From positions 434,001-498,000 of the forward strand of contig CAWFEN010000014.1 of the NCBI GenBank assembly GCA_963814865.1: a DNA stretch of 64,000 nt. Direction: 5' to 3'. Of this stretch, positions 19,340-30,473 are shown piece after piece (positions within the stretch are counted from its first letter, which is position 1; the number at the start of each line of letters is the position of its first letter). This DNA is from AP-15 sp963814865. Its GTDB lineage: Bacteria; Pseudomonadota; Alphaproteobacteria; ATCC43930; CGMCC-115725. Below the pieces are notes generated by a model. It had not been told where the DNA came from and made no database searches. It worked only from the letters and a program-made list of their open reading frames with translations. Position numbers and translations under genes: made by a program.

Positions 19340-19819
19340 ATGCGCAGATATCGGCTAATGGCAGCAGGGTGGTTCTGGCTCGGTCTCCTCGTGCTGGCCG
19401 GTTGCGGTGCGCAGCCGACAGGGACCGCCTCGCCGGCGCCGGTTGCGGCGCTGCAGCCGAACATGGCGCGGGTATGGGTGCTGCGGCAGCCGAGCTCGCC
19501 GGGGGGCAATGTAGCAGCGTCGGATCCGATGGTTTTCGTCAACGGCGCGTCCCTTGCTCAAAGCGCGCAGGGGACCGTTTTCTTCCACGATTTCCCGCCA
19601 GGAACCTACCGTTTCACGGTGCAGCCCTACGGAACGCCCGCCAATCTCGTCGACACCCTCCAGCTCACACACGGGACGGAGGCCTATGTTCAGGTCGAGG
19701 CGGTGCCCAACTGGGAAATGGGCTCGACCGCCGGGGGCGCCAGCTTTACGGTGATGTCGATGTCGCCGCAGGATGCCCAGTCCTACCTGCCCACGATGAC
19801 CAATCTCGGTCAGCGCTGA
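19340..19819 (+). CDS. Putative lipoprotein
   Basis: A 159-aa protein with a lipoprotein signal peptide: a hydrophobic stretch then the lipobox LVLAGC, with the lipidated Cys at about residue 23. ATG 19340 follows GGGAGGA. The mature part has a beta-rich pattern including FFHDFPPGTYRFTVQPYG, similar to PEGA or DUF2846-like surface domains, but I cannot assign a family with confidence. It is 104 bp after the exported Met/Pro-rich protein and may be co-transcribed with it. Confidence 0.75.
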   Translation: MRRYRLMAAGWFWLGLLVLAGCGAQPTGTASPAPVAALQPNMARVWVLRQPSSPGGNVAASDPMVFVNGASLAQSAQGTVFFHDFPPGTYRFTVQPYGTPANLVDTLQLTHGTEAYVQVEAVPNWEMGSTAGGASFTVMSMSPQDAQSYLPTMTNLGQR

Positions 19820-20180
19820 TCCTTGCCTACTCTCGCCGGGCACGAGAGAGCTGAGAGACTGGCACGGTTGTGCGGGGGCTCATCTGATCGCGGCACTTGA
19901 ATATTAAAAGCTCAAGTCTTGGAGAGACGATCATCCTCTCCTGGCGCCAAGACATATACAGCCGCCGTCGCCTTCGCCGGCTTCATGCTCGCCACCGCGA
20001 TGCCGTTCCTCGGCCGCTACGATCGCGCGCCGTTGATCCGACCCATCCTGTTCAAGACCGGGCCGTCGTGTTCCTCGCGCCCAGCGGATCGGGAGGGCTG
20101 CGCACGCTGTTTCTCGCGCATCATCGCGGCCGATCAGGAGACGTGGCGACGGTGACGCCGCCGATGTCGACCCGGCGGCG
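19820..20180. other. Intergenic stretch, possible gene remnant
   Basis: No full gene is supported. A plus-strand frame around 19950-20080 reads as a hydrophobic stretch (AVAFAGFMLATAMPFLGR) that looks protein-like but has no clear start and breaks off soon after. It may be a decayed small membrane-protein gene. Confidence 0.3.
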
Positions 20181-20951
20181 TCAGGCCAGCGGACGGCCGT
20201 GTCGGGCGATGAATTCAGGGAAGGCTTCTTCGGCCCTGGCACCTCGGACCACATGGGTCGTGAAGTCGCGCTCCTCGGTCCATTGCTGCTCGAGGTTCTG
20301 CCCCTTCTGCTTGAGCAGCAATGCCTTGACGCCGATCACCGCGGCGCGGTTGTTGCCGGCGATCATATGAGCGAGCTCCATGGTCTTCGCCCGCAATTGC
20401 TCGCGCGGCACGAGATGGTTCAGCAGGCCGATGCGGTGGGCCTCGTCGGCTTCGACGATCCGCGCGGTGAACAGCAATTCCTTGGCGATCGGCCAACCGA
20501 CCTGGTTCGGCAAGGTCCAGGTGCTGTTGATCCGGCCGTAGGCCGCCGCCAAGAAACGAAAACGGGTATCCTCGCAGCCGACCCGCAGGTCGAGCGAGGA
20601 GGCCAGCACCGCCGCGCCGCCATAGGCGAGGCCGTTCAACATGCCGATCGTCGGCTTGGCGCTCGCGGCGATTTCATAGCTGCCGCGGCCGCGGCGTCCA
20701 TCCAGTTCCGCCTGCGTGAAACGGCGATCATCCTCGCGCTGCTCGTGGATGTCGCCGCCGGCCGAAAAGGCGCGGTCGCCGGCGCCGGTGATGACGATGC
20801 AGCCGATCGAATCGTCGGCGTCCATCCGCTTGACCGCGTCGCGCAACTCGCTCGACAGCTGACAATTCATCGCGTTGAGCTTGTCAGGTCGATTGAGCGT
20901 CACGATCCCGACGCCGTCATCGGTCTCGACCAGGATATGCTCGTAAGCCAT
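20181..20951 (-). CDS. Enoyl-CoA hydratase/isomerase family protein (crotonase)
   Basis: A 256-aa crotonase. The two oxyanion-hole segments are present: FSAGGDIHE near residues 62-70 and NGLAYGGAAV near 106-115. The first catalytic Glu of true enoyl-CoA hydratases, normally in a G-x-x-E loop, aligns here with YGRIN, so the position appears to be Asn142. The protein may therefore be an isomerase, a hydrolase or a member with other chemistry. It lies 16 bp downstream of an MDR oxidoreductase on the same strand. Confidence 0.85.
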   Translation of the reverse strand: MAYEHILVETDDGVGIVTLNRPDKLNAMNCQLSSELRDAVKRMDADDSIGCIVITGAGDRAFSAGGDIHEQREDDRRFTQAELDGRRGRGSYEIAASAKPTIGMLNGLAYGGAAVLASSLDLRVGCEDTRFRFLAAAYGRINSTWTLPNQVGWPIAKELLFTARIVEADEAHRIGLLNHLVPREQLRAKTMELAHMIAGNNRAAVIGVKALLLKQKGQNLEQQWTEERDFTTHVVRGARAEEAFPEFIARHGRPLA

Positions 20952-20967
20952 GCTTCTCTCCTATCGG

Positions 20968-21954
20968 CTAAATCCGGATCACGAGTTTGCCGACATGCCG
21001 GTCGGCTTCGAGATGGGCCTGCGCATCGGCGATCTCGGTCAGCGCAAAGGTGCGCTCGACGATCGGCCGCAGGCTGCCGTTCTGCAATGCCGGCATCAGA
21101 TCGGCGACGAACCGCTTCGTCGATTGGGCACGCTGCGCCGGCTTGCGCAACCGGTTGCTGACGCCATAGAGGTGCAGGCGGCGCAAGGCCAGCCGGTCGA
21201 GATCGAGCTCCCCCTTCTGCACGCCGCTCATCCGTCCGATGGTCACGAAACGGCCGCCGACGGCGAGCGCGTCGAGGCAGGCAGGGAAGACGTCGCCGCC
21301 GATATTGTCGACGATCATATCGACACCGTCCTCGCCGATCACGCGCCCGATCGCGGCGGCGAACCCGTCGCTGCCGGTAACGACACCCGCATCGAGCCCA
21401 TAGCCCTTCAGCTTCTCAATCTTATCTGCCGAGCGCGATGTGCCGATGACCTTGGCGCCGATCAGCTTTCCCAGCAGCAGGGTGGCGACGCCGACGCCGG
21501 ATGAGGCGGCGGTCACCAGCACGGTTTCGCCGGCACGCAGCTGCGCGCTCGCATAAAGCGCGTCGTGCACGACGACGAAGACGATCGGCACGCAGGCGGC
21601 TTCTTCCCATGACAGGCGCTCGGGTGCCGGCATCGCCTCGCGCGCGTCGATCAGGGCGTATTCGGCAAAGCCGCCGCTGCACCGCCCCATCACCCGGTCG
21701 CCGGGCTTGAAGCCGGCCACACCCGACCCGGTTTCGACGATTTCGCCGGCCGCATCGCCGCCGCCCAGGCGCTCGGCCGGCGCCGGGTTGCCCGGCTCGC
21801 GACGCAAATTGCGGACCGCCCGCATTTCCGCGCGGTTCACCGACGAGGCGCGAACCCTGACGAGGATATGGCCGGCGGTGATCGCGGGCCGCTGCACCTC
21901 GCGAATATCCCAGACGCCGCCATCCGCCCCAGGCACCATGATCGCCGCCTGCAT
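20968..21954 (-). CDS. Zinc-independent MDR oxidoreductase (quinone oxidoreductase-like)
   Basis: A 328-aa medium-chain dehydrogenase/reductase. The NADPH-binding motif is VTAASSGVGVATLLLGK (AxxGxG) at about residue 152, followed by TSRSADKIEKLKGYGLD. Structural zinc cysteines are absent, which places it with quinone oxidoreductase and enoyl reductase members. The C-terminus RHVGKLVIRI is typical. It is the upstream gene of a two-gene unit with the crotonase, suggesting a CoA-ester or enone pathway (inference). Confidence 0.87.
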   Translation of the reverse strand: MQAAIMVPGADGGVWDIREVQRPAITAGHILVRVRASSVNRAEMRAVRNLRREPGNPAPAERLGGGDAAGEIVETGSGVAGFKPGDRVMGRCSGGFAEYALIDAREAMPAPERLSWEEAACVPIVFVVVHDALYASAQLRAGETVLVTAASSGVGVATLLLGKLIGAKVIGTSRSADKIEKLKGYGLDAGVVTGSDGFAAAIGRVIGEDGVDMIVDNIGGDVFPACLDALAVGGRFVTIGRMSGVQKGELDLDRLALRRLHLYGVSNRLRKPAQRAQSTKRFVADLMPALQNGSLRPIVERTFALTEIADAQAHLEADRHVGKLVIRI

Positions 21955-22080
21955 GCTTGACCCTCTCTGCCAACAGCCCCGGCCAAAAGGCTATAGGTTG
22001 CGCGTCGTGGCGAACAGGGCCAATCGCGGTCGCGCGAACGCCCAGCCCCCCACGAGCAAACCGCGACCGGGGAAGCCAAA

Positions 22081-23679
<1,599 letters not shown>

Positions 23680-24125
23680 CGATCGGGTTCAGCTATAGCT
23701 GGAAAGCTCGCCGCCGCCGGCAGCCGCTCCTGCAGCGCCGGCGCCGGCGTTGGATATGATGGCTGCGCACGTCTTTGCCAACCGCCATCGAGCGGCTGGA
23801 AAATTCGCAAGAAATTCACCCGCATCAAAGCATCCAGGATAGGCGTCAGGGCTGTCCCGAACGATAATCGCCAATCGCAAGGCGGATTTCACTCGCTGCC
23901 GCATCTGCAGCAAATCTACAGCGAAACTTCGCCTCTGGCTGTATCCCTTGCCCGCTGGCCTATCAGCCGCCCGGCCTTTCTGGCGAAGGCGACCTGCCCT
24001 GCAACTTCGCCCGCCGGCTCAACCCCGCAAAGGGCTCACACCCGACGAACCCAGCTGCCAGGCATGGACAGAACCGCCGGATCGCTGATCCCAGATCCAA
24101 CTTATCAAATGCCCAGACGAAAGAA
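23680..24125. other. Intergenic stretch, no gene seen
   Basis: About 446 bases between prfC and the FzlA-like gene, both on the minus strand. Short open frames have no signal or domain. The prfC promoter should lie at its left end. I see no strong hairpin with a T-run. Confidence 0.4.
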
Positions 24126-24794
24126 TCAGAAATCGAGGTCGGCGTAATGCGCCGGCGGCGGCACGCCCGGCACGTGGTCGGCCAGGATCGGGCGAAAGCT
24201 CGGGCGCGACTTGATCCGCGCATACCATTCCTTGGCCGGCTCGTGCGCGTCCCACGGCACATCGCCGAGATAATCGAGGCTCGACAACTGCGCCGCGGCG
24301 GTGATGTCGGCGATCGAGAAATGGTCGCCGGCGAGCCAGCGCCGGCGCTCGACCAGATAGCCGATATAGTCGAGGTGATGCGGCAGGTTCGCGTGCCCGG
24401 CGCGAATCGCCTGCGAGTTCGGCTGGCCGTGCCCGAGAAACCGCTTCATCATTTTCTCGCCGAGCAGGTTCTCGGTCACTTCGAGCTTCATCTTGATGTC
24501 GAACCAGGCGGTCAGCCGCCGCACCTCGGCGCGGTCGATCGGGTTGATCCCGATCAGCATCTTCTCGCGATAGACCTCGTCGAGATATTCGACGATCGCC
24601 GCGGCATCGGCGAGCACGGTGCCGTCCGGCTCGATCAGCACCGGCACCTCTCCGGCCGGGTTGAGGGCGAGGAATTCCGGCCGCCTTTCCCAGGTCTTCT
24701 CGGCCTTCAGGGTGAAGTCGAGGTTCTTCTCCCGCAGGATGATGCGCACCTTGCGCGCGGCGGGAGACAGCCATTGGTGATAGAGAACCCGCAT
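24126..24794 (-). CDS. fzlA: GST-fold protein, probably the FtsZ-binding division protein FzlA
   Basis: A 222-aa glutathione-S-transferase-fold protein. The thioredoxin-like N-terminal half (MRVLYHQWLSPAARKVRI, then PAGEVPVLIEPDG) and the all-helical C-terminal half (GDHFSIADITAAAQ) are intact. The conserved C-terminal tail HYADLDF is, to my knowledge, typical of the alphaproteobacterial FzlA group, which binds and curves FtsZ filaments rather than conjugating glutathione. ATG 24794 was chosen because homology starts there; upstream in-frame sequence is unconserved. If not FzlA, it is a general GST-family protein. Confidence 0.75.
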   Translation of the reverse strand: MRVLYHQWLSPAARKVRIILREKNLDFTLKAEKTWERRPEFLALNPAGEVPVLIEPDGTVLADAAAIVEYLDEVYREKMLIGINPIDRAEVRRLTAWFDIKMKLEVTENLLGEKMMKRFLGHGQPNSQAIRAGHANLPHHLDYIGYLVERRRWLAGDHFSIADITAAAQLSSLDYLGDVPWDAHEPAKEWYARIKSRPSFRPILADHVPGVPPPAHYADLDF

Positions 24795-24916
24795 GGCGGC
24801 GATTGTAGCGACCAGCCCCGCTCGCGAACAACGCTCGATCGCGTTTCTGGCGCCCGCTCCGGTCACGCCGGTGAGCCGCGGCCGCAATCGCCTGGATACC
24901 GCCGGCGAATAAAGCG

Positions 24917-26728
24917 ATGATCGGCCCGGCGCAACCTTCCGGAAAAATGATGCCAAGCCGACGCCGCCACGGCGGTCTCTTCCACCTGGTGCTGATCAAG
25001 CCGACGCATTACGACGATGACGGCTATCCGATCCAATGGGTCAAGGCCGCCATCCCGTCGAACACGCTCGCCTGCCTGAACGGCCTCGCCGAGGATGCCA
25101 GCCGCCGCCAGGTGCTGGGTCCCGGCGTCGAAATCCGCGTGCACACCTTCGACGAGACGAATCAGCGGGTCAGGCCCGATCGAATCATCCGTCGGATCGC
25201 CAGGGAAGGCGGCCGCACGCTGATCGGGATGGTTGGCGTCCAATCGAACCAGTTTCCGCGCGCTGTCGACCTCGCCCGGCCGTTTCGCGCTGCCGGATTG
25301 CCGGTCTGCATCGGCGGGTTTCACGTCTCGGGCTCGATCGCGATGCTGCCGGCGATGCCGCCCGAGATGTCCGAGGCAGAGGCGCTGGGCATCTCGTTCT
25401 TCGCCGGCGAGGCCGAACTGGGCCGCCTCGATCGGGTCATGCGCGACGCCTGGGACGGTGCCCTCCAGCCTCTGTACAATTATATGAACGACCTGCCGGC
25501 GCTGGAGGGAGAGCCGCCGCCGATGCTGTCGCCGCGCCACATCCGGCGGATATCGGGCTCGCTGTCGAGCCTCGACCTCGGGCGCGGCTGTCCCTACCAA
25601 TGCTCGTTCTGCACGATCATCAATGTTCAAGGTCGCAAGAGCCGGTACCGCACCCCCGATGATCTCGAACGTGCGATCCGGAAAAACTACGCCGTGGGAA
25701 TCCGGCGGTTCTTCATCACCGACGACAATTTCGCCCGCAACGGACATTGGGAGGCGTTGTTCGACCGCATGATCCAATTGCGGGTCGGCGAAGGTCTGAA
25801 GATCGGCTTTACGATCCAGGTCGACACGTTGTGCCACCGCATCCCGAATTTCATTGAAAAGGCGGCGCGGGCCGGGGTCCGCCGGGTCTTTATCGGCCTC
25901 GAAAACATCAATCCCGACAATCTGATCGCGTCGAAAAAGCACCAGAACAAGATCACCGAGTATCGCGTTATGCTGCAGAAATGGCGCGAGCACGGCGCCA
26001 TCACCTGCGCCGGCTACATCATCGGCTTTCCCGGAGACACCAAGGATTCAGTGCTGCGCGACATCGGCATCATCAAGCGCGAGATGCCGCTCGACATCCT
26101 GGAATTATTTTATCTGACGCCGCTGCCTGGCTCCGAGGACCACAAGGTGCTGTTTCAAAATGGCGCCTGGATGGATGCGGACCTCAACAAATACGACCTG
26201 TTCCATCGGGTAGCGCATCATCCGAAAATGACGGATGCCGATTGGGAGGAAGTCTATCGCGCCGCCTGGGAGAGCTTTTACGATTTCGACCACATGCGGA
26301 CGATCCTGAGCCGGGCCGCCGCGAACCCGCTCGGACGCCCGCACGCCACCCTGACGACGTTGCTGTGGTTCAAGCTGATGACCATGTTCGAGGCGGTCCA
26401 TCCGCTCGAAGGCGGGGCGTTCCGGCGCAAGTCGCGGTGTGATCGCCGCCACGGGCTGCCGCTCGAGAGCGCCGTCACTTTCTACCCGCGCTGCTTCGGC
26501 GAGATCGCCATCAAGGCCTGGCGGTATTGGGGGGTCTATCGGAAATCAAAGGCAATTCTCAAAGGGGTTTTGGCCGATCCCGACCGGGAGAGCTATTCCG
26601 ACCTGTCTATCGCGCCGCCCCGGGAGGATGAGTTCGACAGCCTCGATCTCTATCACGCGACGCATGGCGGTGAAGCCGCGCTGGCGCGCAAACGCCGGGA
26701 CGACGCGCTCCGCGCAAGGGCTCTTTGA
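24917..26728 (+). CDS. B12-binding-domain radical SAM protein
   Basis: About 603 aa. The N-terminal 170 residues form a Rossmann-like cobalamin-binding-type domain (IGMVGVQSNQFPRAVDLAR, VCIGGFHVSG), although no DxHxxG cobalamin ligand is obvious. The radical SAM [4Fe-4S] cluster motif is Cys225, Cys229 and Cys232 in GCPYQCSFCT, followed by GLENINPD and a helical C-terminal domain with SRCDRRH. Such proteins do methylations or rearrangements through a 5'-deoxyadenosyl radical. ATG 24947 is an alternative start. No neighbour reveals the substrate. Confidence 0.85.
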   Translation: MIGPAQPSGKMMPSRRRHGGLFHLVLIKPTHYDDDGYPIQWVKAAIPSNTLACLNGLAEDASRRQVLGPGVEIRVHTFDETNQRVRPDRIIRRIAREGGRTLIGMVGVQSNQFPRAVDLARPFRAAGLPVCIGGFHVSGSIAMLPAMPPEMSEAEALGISFFAGEAELGRLDRVMRDAWDGALQPLYNYMNDLPALEGEPPPMLSPRHIRRISGSLSSLDLGRGCPYQCSFCTIINVQGRKSRYRTPDDLERAIRKNYAVGIRRFFITDDNFARNGHWEALFDRMIQLRVGEGLKIGFTIQVDTLCHRIPNFIEKAARAGVRRVFIGLENINPDNLIASKKHQNKITEYRVMLQKWREHGAITCAGYIIGFPGDTKDSVLRDIGIIKREMPLDILELFYLTPLPGSEDHKVLFQNGAWMDADLNKYDLFHRVAHHPKMTDADWEEVYRAAWESFYDFDHMRTILSRAAANPLGRPHATLTTLLWFKLMTMFEAVHPLEGGAFRRKSRCDRRHGLPLESAVTFYPRCFGEIAIKAWRYWGVYRKSKAILKGVLADPDRESYSDLSIAPPREDEFDSLDLYHATHGGEAALARKRRDDALRARAL

Positions 26729-26745
26729 GGTCCCCGCGCCGATCG

Positions 26746-28296
26746 TCAATTGTTGATCCATTCCTTCATGAAGCGGGCGTGGCACTCGCGTTCGCCCGGC
26801 ATCTTGAGCCAGCCCGCCAGCAGCCGCGGCGACGCCAGCAGCAGACGATCGCGCAGATGGGTGGAGTTGCGGCCATATTCCTCGAAAGTCGAAACCGTGA
26901 TCTTCTGGTTGTGCGGATCGTCCTGAAAGCGGCAGGCGCAGACCGCAACGGTTTCCTGGTAGGCGCGGCGGTCGGCGCCCGATTGCAGATAGGCGTTGGC
27001 GACGGCCGTGGTCCGCGGGAAGTCGAGCGCCATGATCGCGTCGTCGAGCTCTTGCAGCAACGCCGCCGGGGTGCGGCTGCCGGCGTCGAACCCGGCGCAT
27101 TCCTGCTCGATGACCGAGGCGTAGAGCTTGTTCTCATGCGCGACATCGTTGATGAAGCTCGCCATCAGATAGAGGATGCGCGGCTGGTACGGGTTGTCCC
27201 GCATCCGCATCCAGTTGTTCGCCACATTGCAGTAGTCGAACGGATGCTGGCCGTTGGTGAACTGCCGCGGCACCGTGGTGCGCAGGATCAGCTCGGCGGC
27301 GCCGATCTGGATCGCGTCGCCGAGACTGCGGATCGACTTGCCGTTCTTCAGATGGTTGGTCAGCAGATCCCAGACCGTGCCGGAATCGGCGGTCATCAGC
27401 TGCTCGACCAGCTCCTCGACCTCGGCCGGGCTCAACGGCGTCAGGTTGGTCTGGACGAGGCTCTTGCCGGCATCGGGGAATTCGGCGGCGAGCCGCACGC
27501 AGACCGAATCGTAAAGCGAGTAATAAAGCGGCCCGACCGCCATGTCCGGCACGCCCATGTAATAGACGCCGTGCGCCGCATCCCAGCCGATGAAATCGGC
27601 GAGGTCGGTGACCGCGCGCGCCCGGATCGCCTTGTGGCCGGTATTGCGCGCCTTGCGCCCGACCACGGTGTCCTGCAAATCGATCAGGCCGAGAAATTCC
27701 AGCTGGTCGCGCAGCATCGGACGCAGCTGCTCGTCCTCGGCCAAGCCGAGAAAGAGCCCATGGGACCGCCGCGAATCACCGCTGACCGTGGCGATCATGT
27801 AGGAATGCAGCCGCTCTTCGACCGTGCCCTCGTCGCGGATCGGCTCCTGGTCGTCGTTCCATACGACCGGGCCATAGCTCGGCGGCGGCACGTTCATGCC
27901 TTTCATCGTCGCATAACGGCCGGGGTATCGGCCCGCCAGCTGGTTCCAGATGTCGAGCCCGGCCGGAATGTACCAGACGCTCTGCAGCAATGGCAGCAGG
28001 CGGTATTTCTCCGGCAGATACGGCATCAGGTAAGCCGAGGCGCGCAGGCCGAGGATCGTATGATCGTTGTTGATCAGCGAGATCTGCCCGTCCTTGACGT
28101 TGATGTGGCTCGGCACCTGGACAAACGGCGCCTCGGCCGCTGTGACCACGCTCAGCGCCTCGCCGATCGGACGCCCGTCGCGCGCCACCATGCGGAAGAA
28201 CAGATCGGCGGTGCGCGGCTGGTCGCGCTCCAGGATCGCGTCGGTCAGCGGGCCAAAGGACTTGTCCTGGCTGATCTCTGCTCGGCTCCGTAACAT
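26746..28296 (-). CDS. Conserved-looking protein of unknown function, 516 aa
   Basis: I do not recognise the family. The sequence is mostly helical, with no signal peptide or membrane segment. Striking elements are YLPEKYRLLPLLQSVWYIP, a DDQEPIRDEGTVEERLHSY segment, HPFDYCNVANNWMRMR and a following NDVAHENKLY. Conserved-looking His, Asp and Glu residues suggest a possible metal site, but this is inference. It is convergent with the radical SAM gene, with 17 bp between stops. Codon usage resembles its neighbours, so it looks like a genuine gene. Confidence 0.75.
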   Translation of the reverse strand: MLRSRAEISQDKSFGPLTDAILERDQPRTADLFFRMVARDGRPIGEALSVVTAAEAPFVQVPSHINVKDGQISLINNDHTILGLRASAYLMPYLPEKYRLLPLLQSVWYIPAGLDIWNQLAGRYPGRYATMKGMNVPPPSYGPVVWNDDQEPIRDEGTVEERLHSYMIATVSGDSRRSHGLFLGLAEDEQLRPMLRDQLEFLGLIDLQDTVVGRKARNTGHKAIRARAVTDLADFIGWDAAHGVYYMGVPDMAVGPLYYSLYDSVCVRLAAEFPDAGKSLVQTNLTPLSPAEVEELVEQLMTADSGTVWDLLTNHLKNGKSIRSLGDAIQIGAAELILRTTVPRQFTNGQHPFDYCNVANNWMRMRDNPYQPRILYLMASFINDVAHENKLYASVIEQECAGFDAGSRTPAALLQELDDAIMALDFPRTTAVANAYLQSGADRRAYQETVAVCACRFQDDPHNQKITVSTFEEYGRNSTHLRDRLLLASPRLLAGWLKMPGERECHARFMKEWINN

Positions 28297-28790
28297 CGCT
28301 GTGCTCCGCTCGGTTCGTTTTGTTCAGCCTACGGTGCGGACCGCCGGCGCGTAAACCAGCTATGCGGTATTGGTGGTATGCTTCGAGCGTGTCGAAGGCC
28401 GCGAATGGCGGCGGTACCGTGGCGACCGCCGCACCGGCCGCACCGACCAGCGCCGGATGGGTGCTGTCGCGCATTGCCCGAGATGCTCCCCGAGCCGGGA
28501 GCGGGTTCGATGTGCTGCGGCGGCTGCGCCGCAAAGGTGTCGGCGGCGATGCTGGGCCGGGGTCGGGCGGCTGCTCCCGCTCGCGAACGGCGCGGTCATG
28601 ATCGGGCTCGACAGCCCGACGACACTGCACCGATCAGTGTTCCCTGCTGCACGCTGTCGGTTTCTTCCGCGCGTTGATCGCCGACCCGTGTCTCTGCGAC
28701 CGCATCGCCGCGACTCGCGCAGCATCCTCGGGCTGCTTCCCGTCTCCCTGAAGGCGAGCGGTACGGTGGCAGGCGCACCGCGCCTGCCGA
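28297..28790. other. Intergenic stretch, no gene supported
   Basis: About 494 bases upstream of the unknown 516-aa gene and downstream of the MutS-like pair. Several short open frames on both strands are Arg/Pro-rich and look like non-coding high-GC reading. I see no hairpin followed by a T-run. Confidence 0.4.
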
Positions 28791-30473
28791 TCACGGCACA
28801 ACCGCATTTATGTTTGCATCATCAAGCTTGAAGCGATCAATTCCAGAGACAAAGATGCTGTCGTACAGATCGTCGCCAAAGCTCGTCGGTAATGGCTCCC
28901 CTTCGATCAATTTGAATGTACGGGCGCGCTCGGCCCGCAAAAACAACACGTTCCCGCTGTCCCTCTTAAAAAAACCATGGGCCAATTCATAAAGGTGCGT
29001 CACGCAGACGATCCTGATCCGTTTGGCCGACAGGGCAGTCATGATCTGCGTCGCGATTTCCGAGCCTTCGCGCTCGTTGGTCGCGGCAAACGATTCATTG
29101 AAAAGGATGAGGGAATCCGGTGTGACATGATCGACGATCTCGCTCATCCGCCTGAGCTCCTCGTCGAGCTTGCCGCTTCTCATTCCAGGGTCTTCTTCCC
29201 TTTTGTAATGCGTAAAGAGACCATCACAGACGCTGGCGCAGAAGCAATCCGCCGATACAAACATCCCGCATTGCATCATCAACTGCGCCAGGCCGACGCT
29301 GCGTAAGAAAGTCGATTTGCCGCCCTGGTTGGCGCCGGTGACGATCACGAGGTCCTTCTTGTCGGCGTCCGCATCGTTGCCGACCACGGTTTGATCGAGG
29401 TTCAACGCCAGACAGACATCGGATAATCCGCGAAACGACATTCGCCGTTCCTCGGCCGCCGCAGGCACGGGCATGCACACCGGCGCTCCCTTACGGGTGA
29501 GCTGCCCGTGCAGGTTCAGGCAACCGATGTAGAATGCCAGTTCGGCCTGCAGCATCCCGAAAAAATCGCGAACGTGGTCCGTGGATTGGGCGAGCGCATC
29601 GGCGACAAGGGCGATCCCACGGTTTCGCAGCTCCCCGAGCGCGCGGGCGCCGGCTTCGTCGCGGGGATGCAGCGAAAAGCTGTAGACCGGCGATTGCCGT
29701 GGCCGCAGCCAGCTCGGGCACGTTTCCTCACGATGGGGCAACAGGCGGAGCAGCGCGTCGACGCACCTCCACCACAGCTCCGGCCATGTTCCGTTGCGTT
29801 CGGGAAACCGGCGGAGGACATAATCGCTGCCTTTGTTGCCCCGGCCCAGCGCGGCACTGAGCAGCACCCCATCACGGAACGTCAGCTGCTGCAGGTGACG
29901 TCGCGCGCGAACGAAATAGTCGTCATCGAGATCGTGCTTCAGCACCGTAAAAAACTCGGTCCAGCCTTCGGATACGAACTCATCGGCATGGGAATCGGCG
30001 ATCTTCCTCAGCTTCTTTTGCAATTCGAGGAGCACCGACATCAGCTCTACGGAATGCCGCAGAACCTGGTCCGGATAGCGGGCGAGGATGGAGCCGAGAA
30101 CGTGCCGCCTCTGTTTTTCCGTGGCTTCGACCGCGACAGCATAGAGTTCTCGGACAATGGCAGGGTGATCCAGGCAATCCTGCAAAACAGCCTGACGATA
30201 TCGGATGGCTTCGACATCGCCTTTGAGGCCCTCAAAAACCGCCTTTCTGGCGACCTCGAAAACGCAATCGTCGCCGCCCGCCATCGCATTGAACAGCGTG
30301 TTCAGCGCCAGATCCGTCGTCAGTGCCTCCTCGTTCCAAGGCAGTCCCGACCGCCGGTCGAAATCCGGCCCCCGATATGGTCGCCCGGTCCGCGTTGCTT
30401 CGCGCGCCGCGGCCGCCTGCAACGGCCACCTCCAGTCGAAATCCCGGTTTCGATGGAGCAGATGCGCCTTCAT
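28791..30473 (-). CDS. MutS-like ATPase, second gene of a tandem pair
   Basis: A 560-aa protein with a C-terminal MutS-type ABC ATPase. Walker A is GANQGGKST at residues 380-388, the signature region is SGKLDEELRRMSEI, Walker B is LILFNES and the switch His is in VCVTH. The N-terminal 370 residues are helical and correspond to the core/lever part of MutS. The mismatch-binding domain with its Phe-x-Glu motif is absent, as are connector and endonuclease (Smr) domains. Its ATG overlaps the stop of the upstream MutS-like gene as ATGA. Function is unlikely to be classical mismatch repair. Confidence 0.85.
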   Translation of the reverse strand: MKAHLLHRNRDFDWRWPLQAAAAREATRTGRPYRGPDFDRRSGLPWNEEALTTDLALNTLFNAMAGGDDCVFEVARKAVFEGLKGDVEAIRYRQAVLQDCLDHPAIVRELYAVAVEATEKQRRHVLGSILARYPDQVLRHSVELMSVLLELQKKLRKIADSHADEFVSEGWTEFFTVLKHDLDDDYFVRARRHLQQLTFRDGVLLSAALGRGNKGSDYVLRRFPERNGTWPELWWRCVDALLRLLPHREETCPSWLRPRQSPVYSFSLHPRDEAGARALGELRNRGIALVADALAQSTDHVRDFFGMLQAELAFYIGCLNLHGQLTRKGAPVCMPVPAAAEERRMSFRGLSDVCLALNLDQTVVGNDADADKKDLVIVTGANQGGKSTFLRSVGLAQLMMQCGMFVSADCFCASVCDGLFTHYKREEDPGMRSGKLDEELRRMSEIVDHVTPDSLILFNESFAATNEREGSEIATQIMTALSAKRIRIVCVTHLYELAHGFFKRDSGNVLFLRAERARTFKLIEGEPLPTSFGDDLYDSIFVSGIDRFKLDDANINAVVP

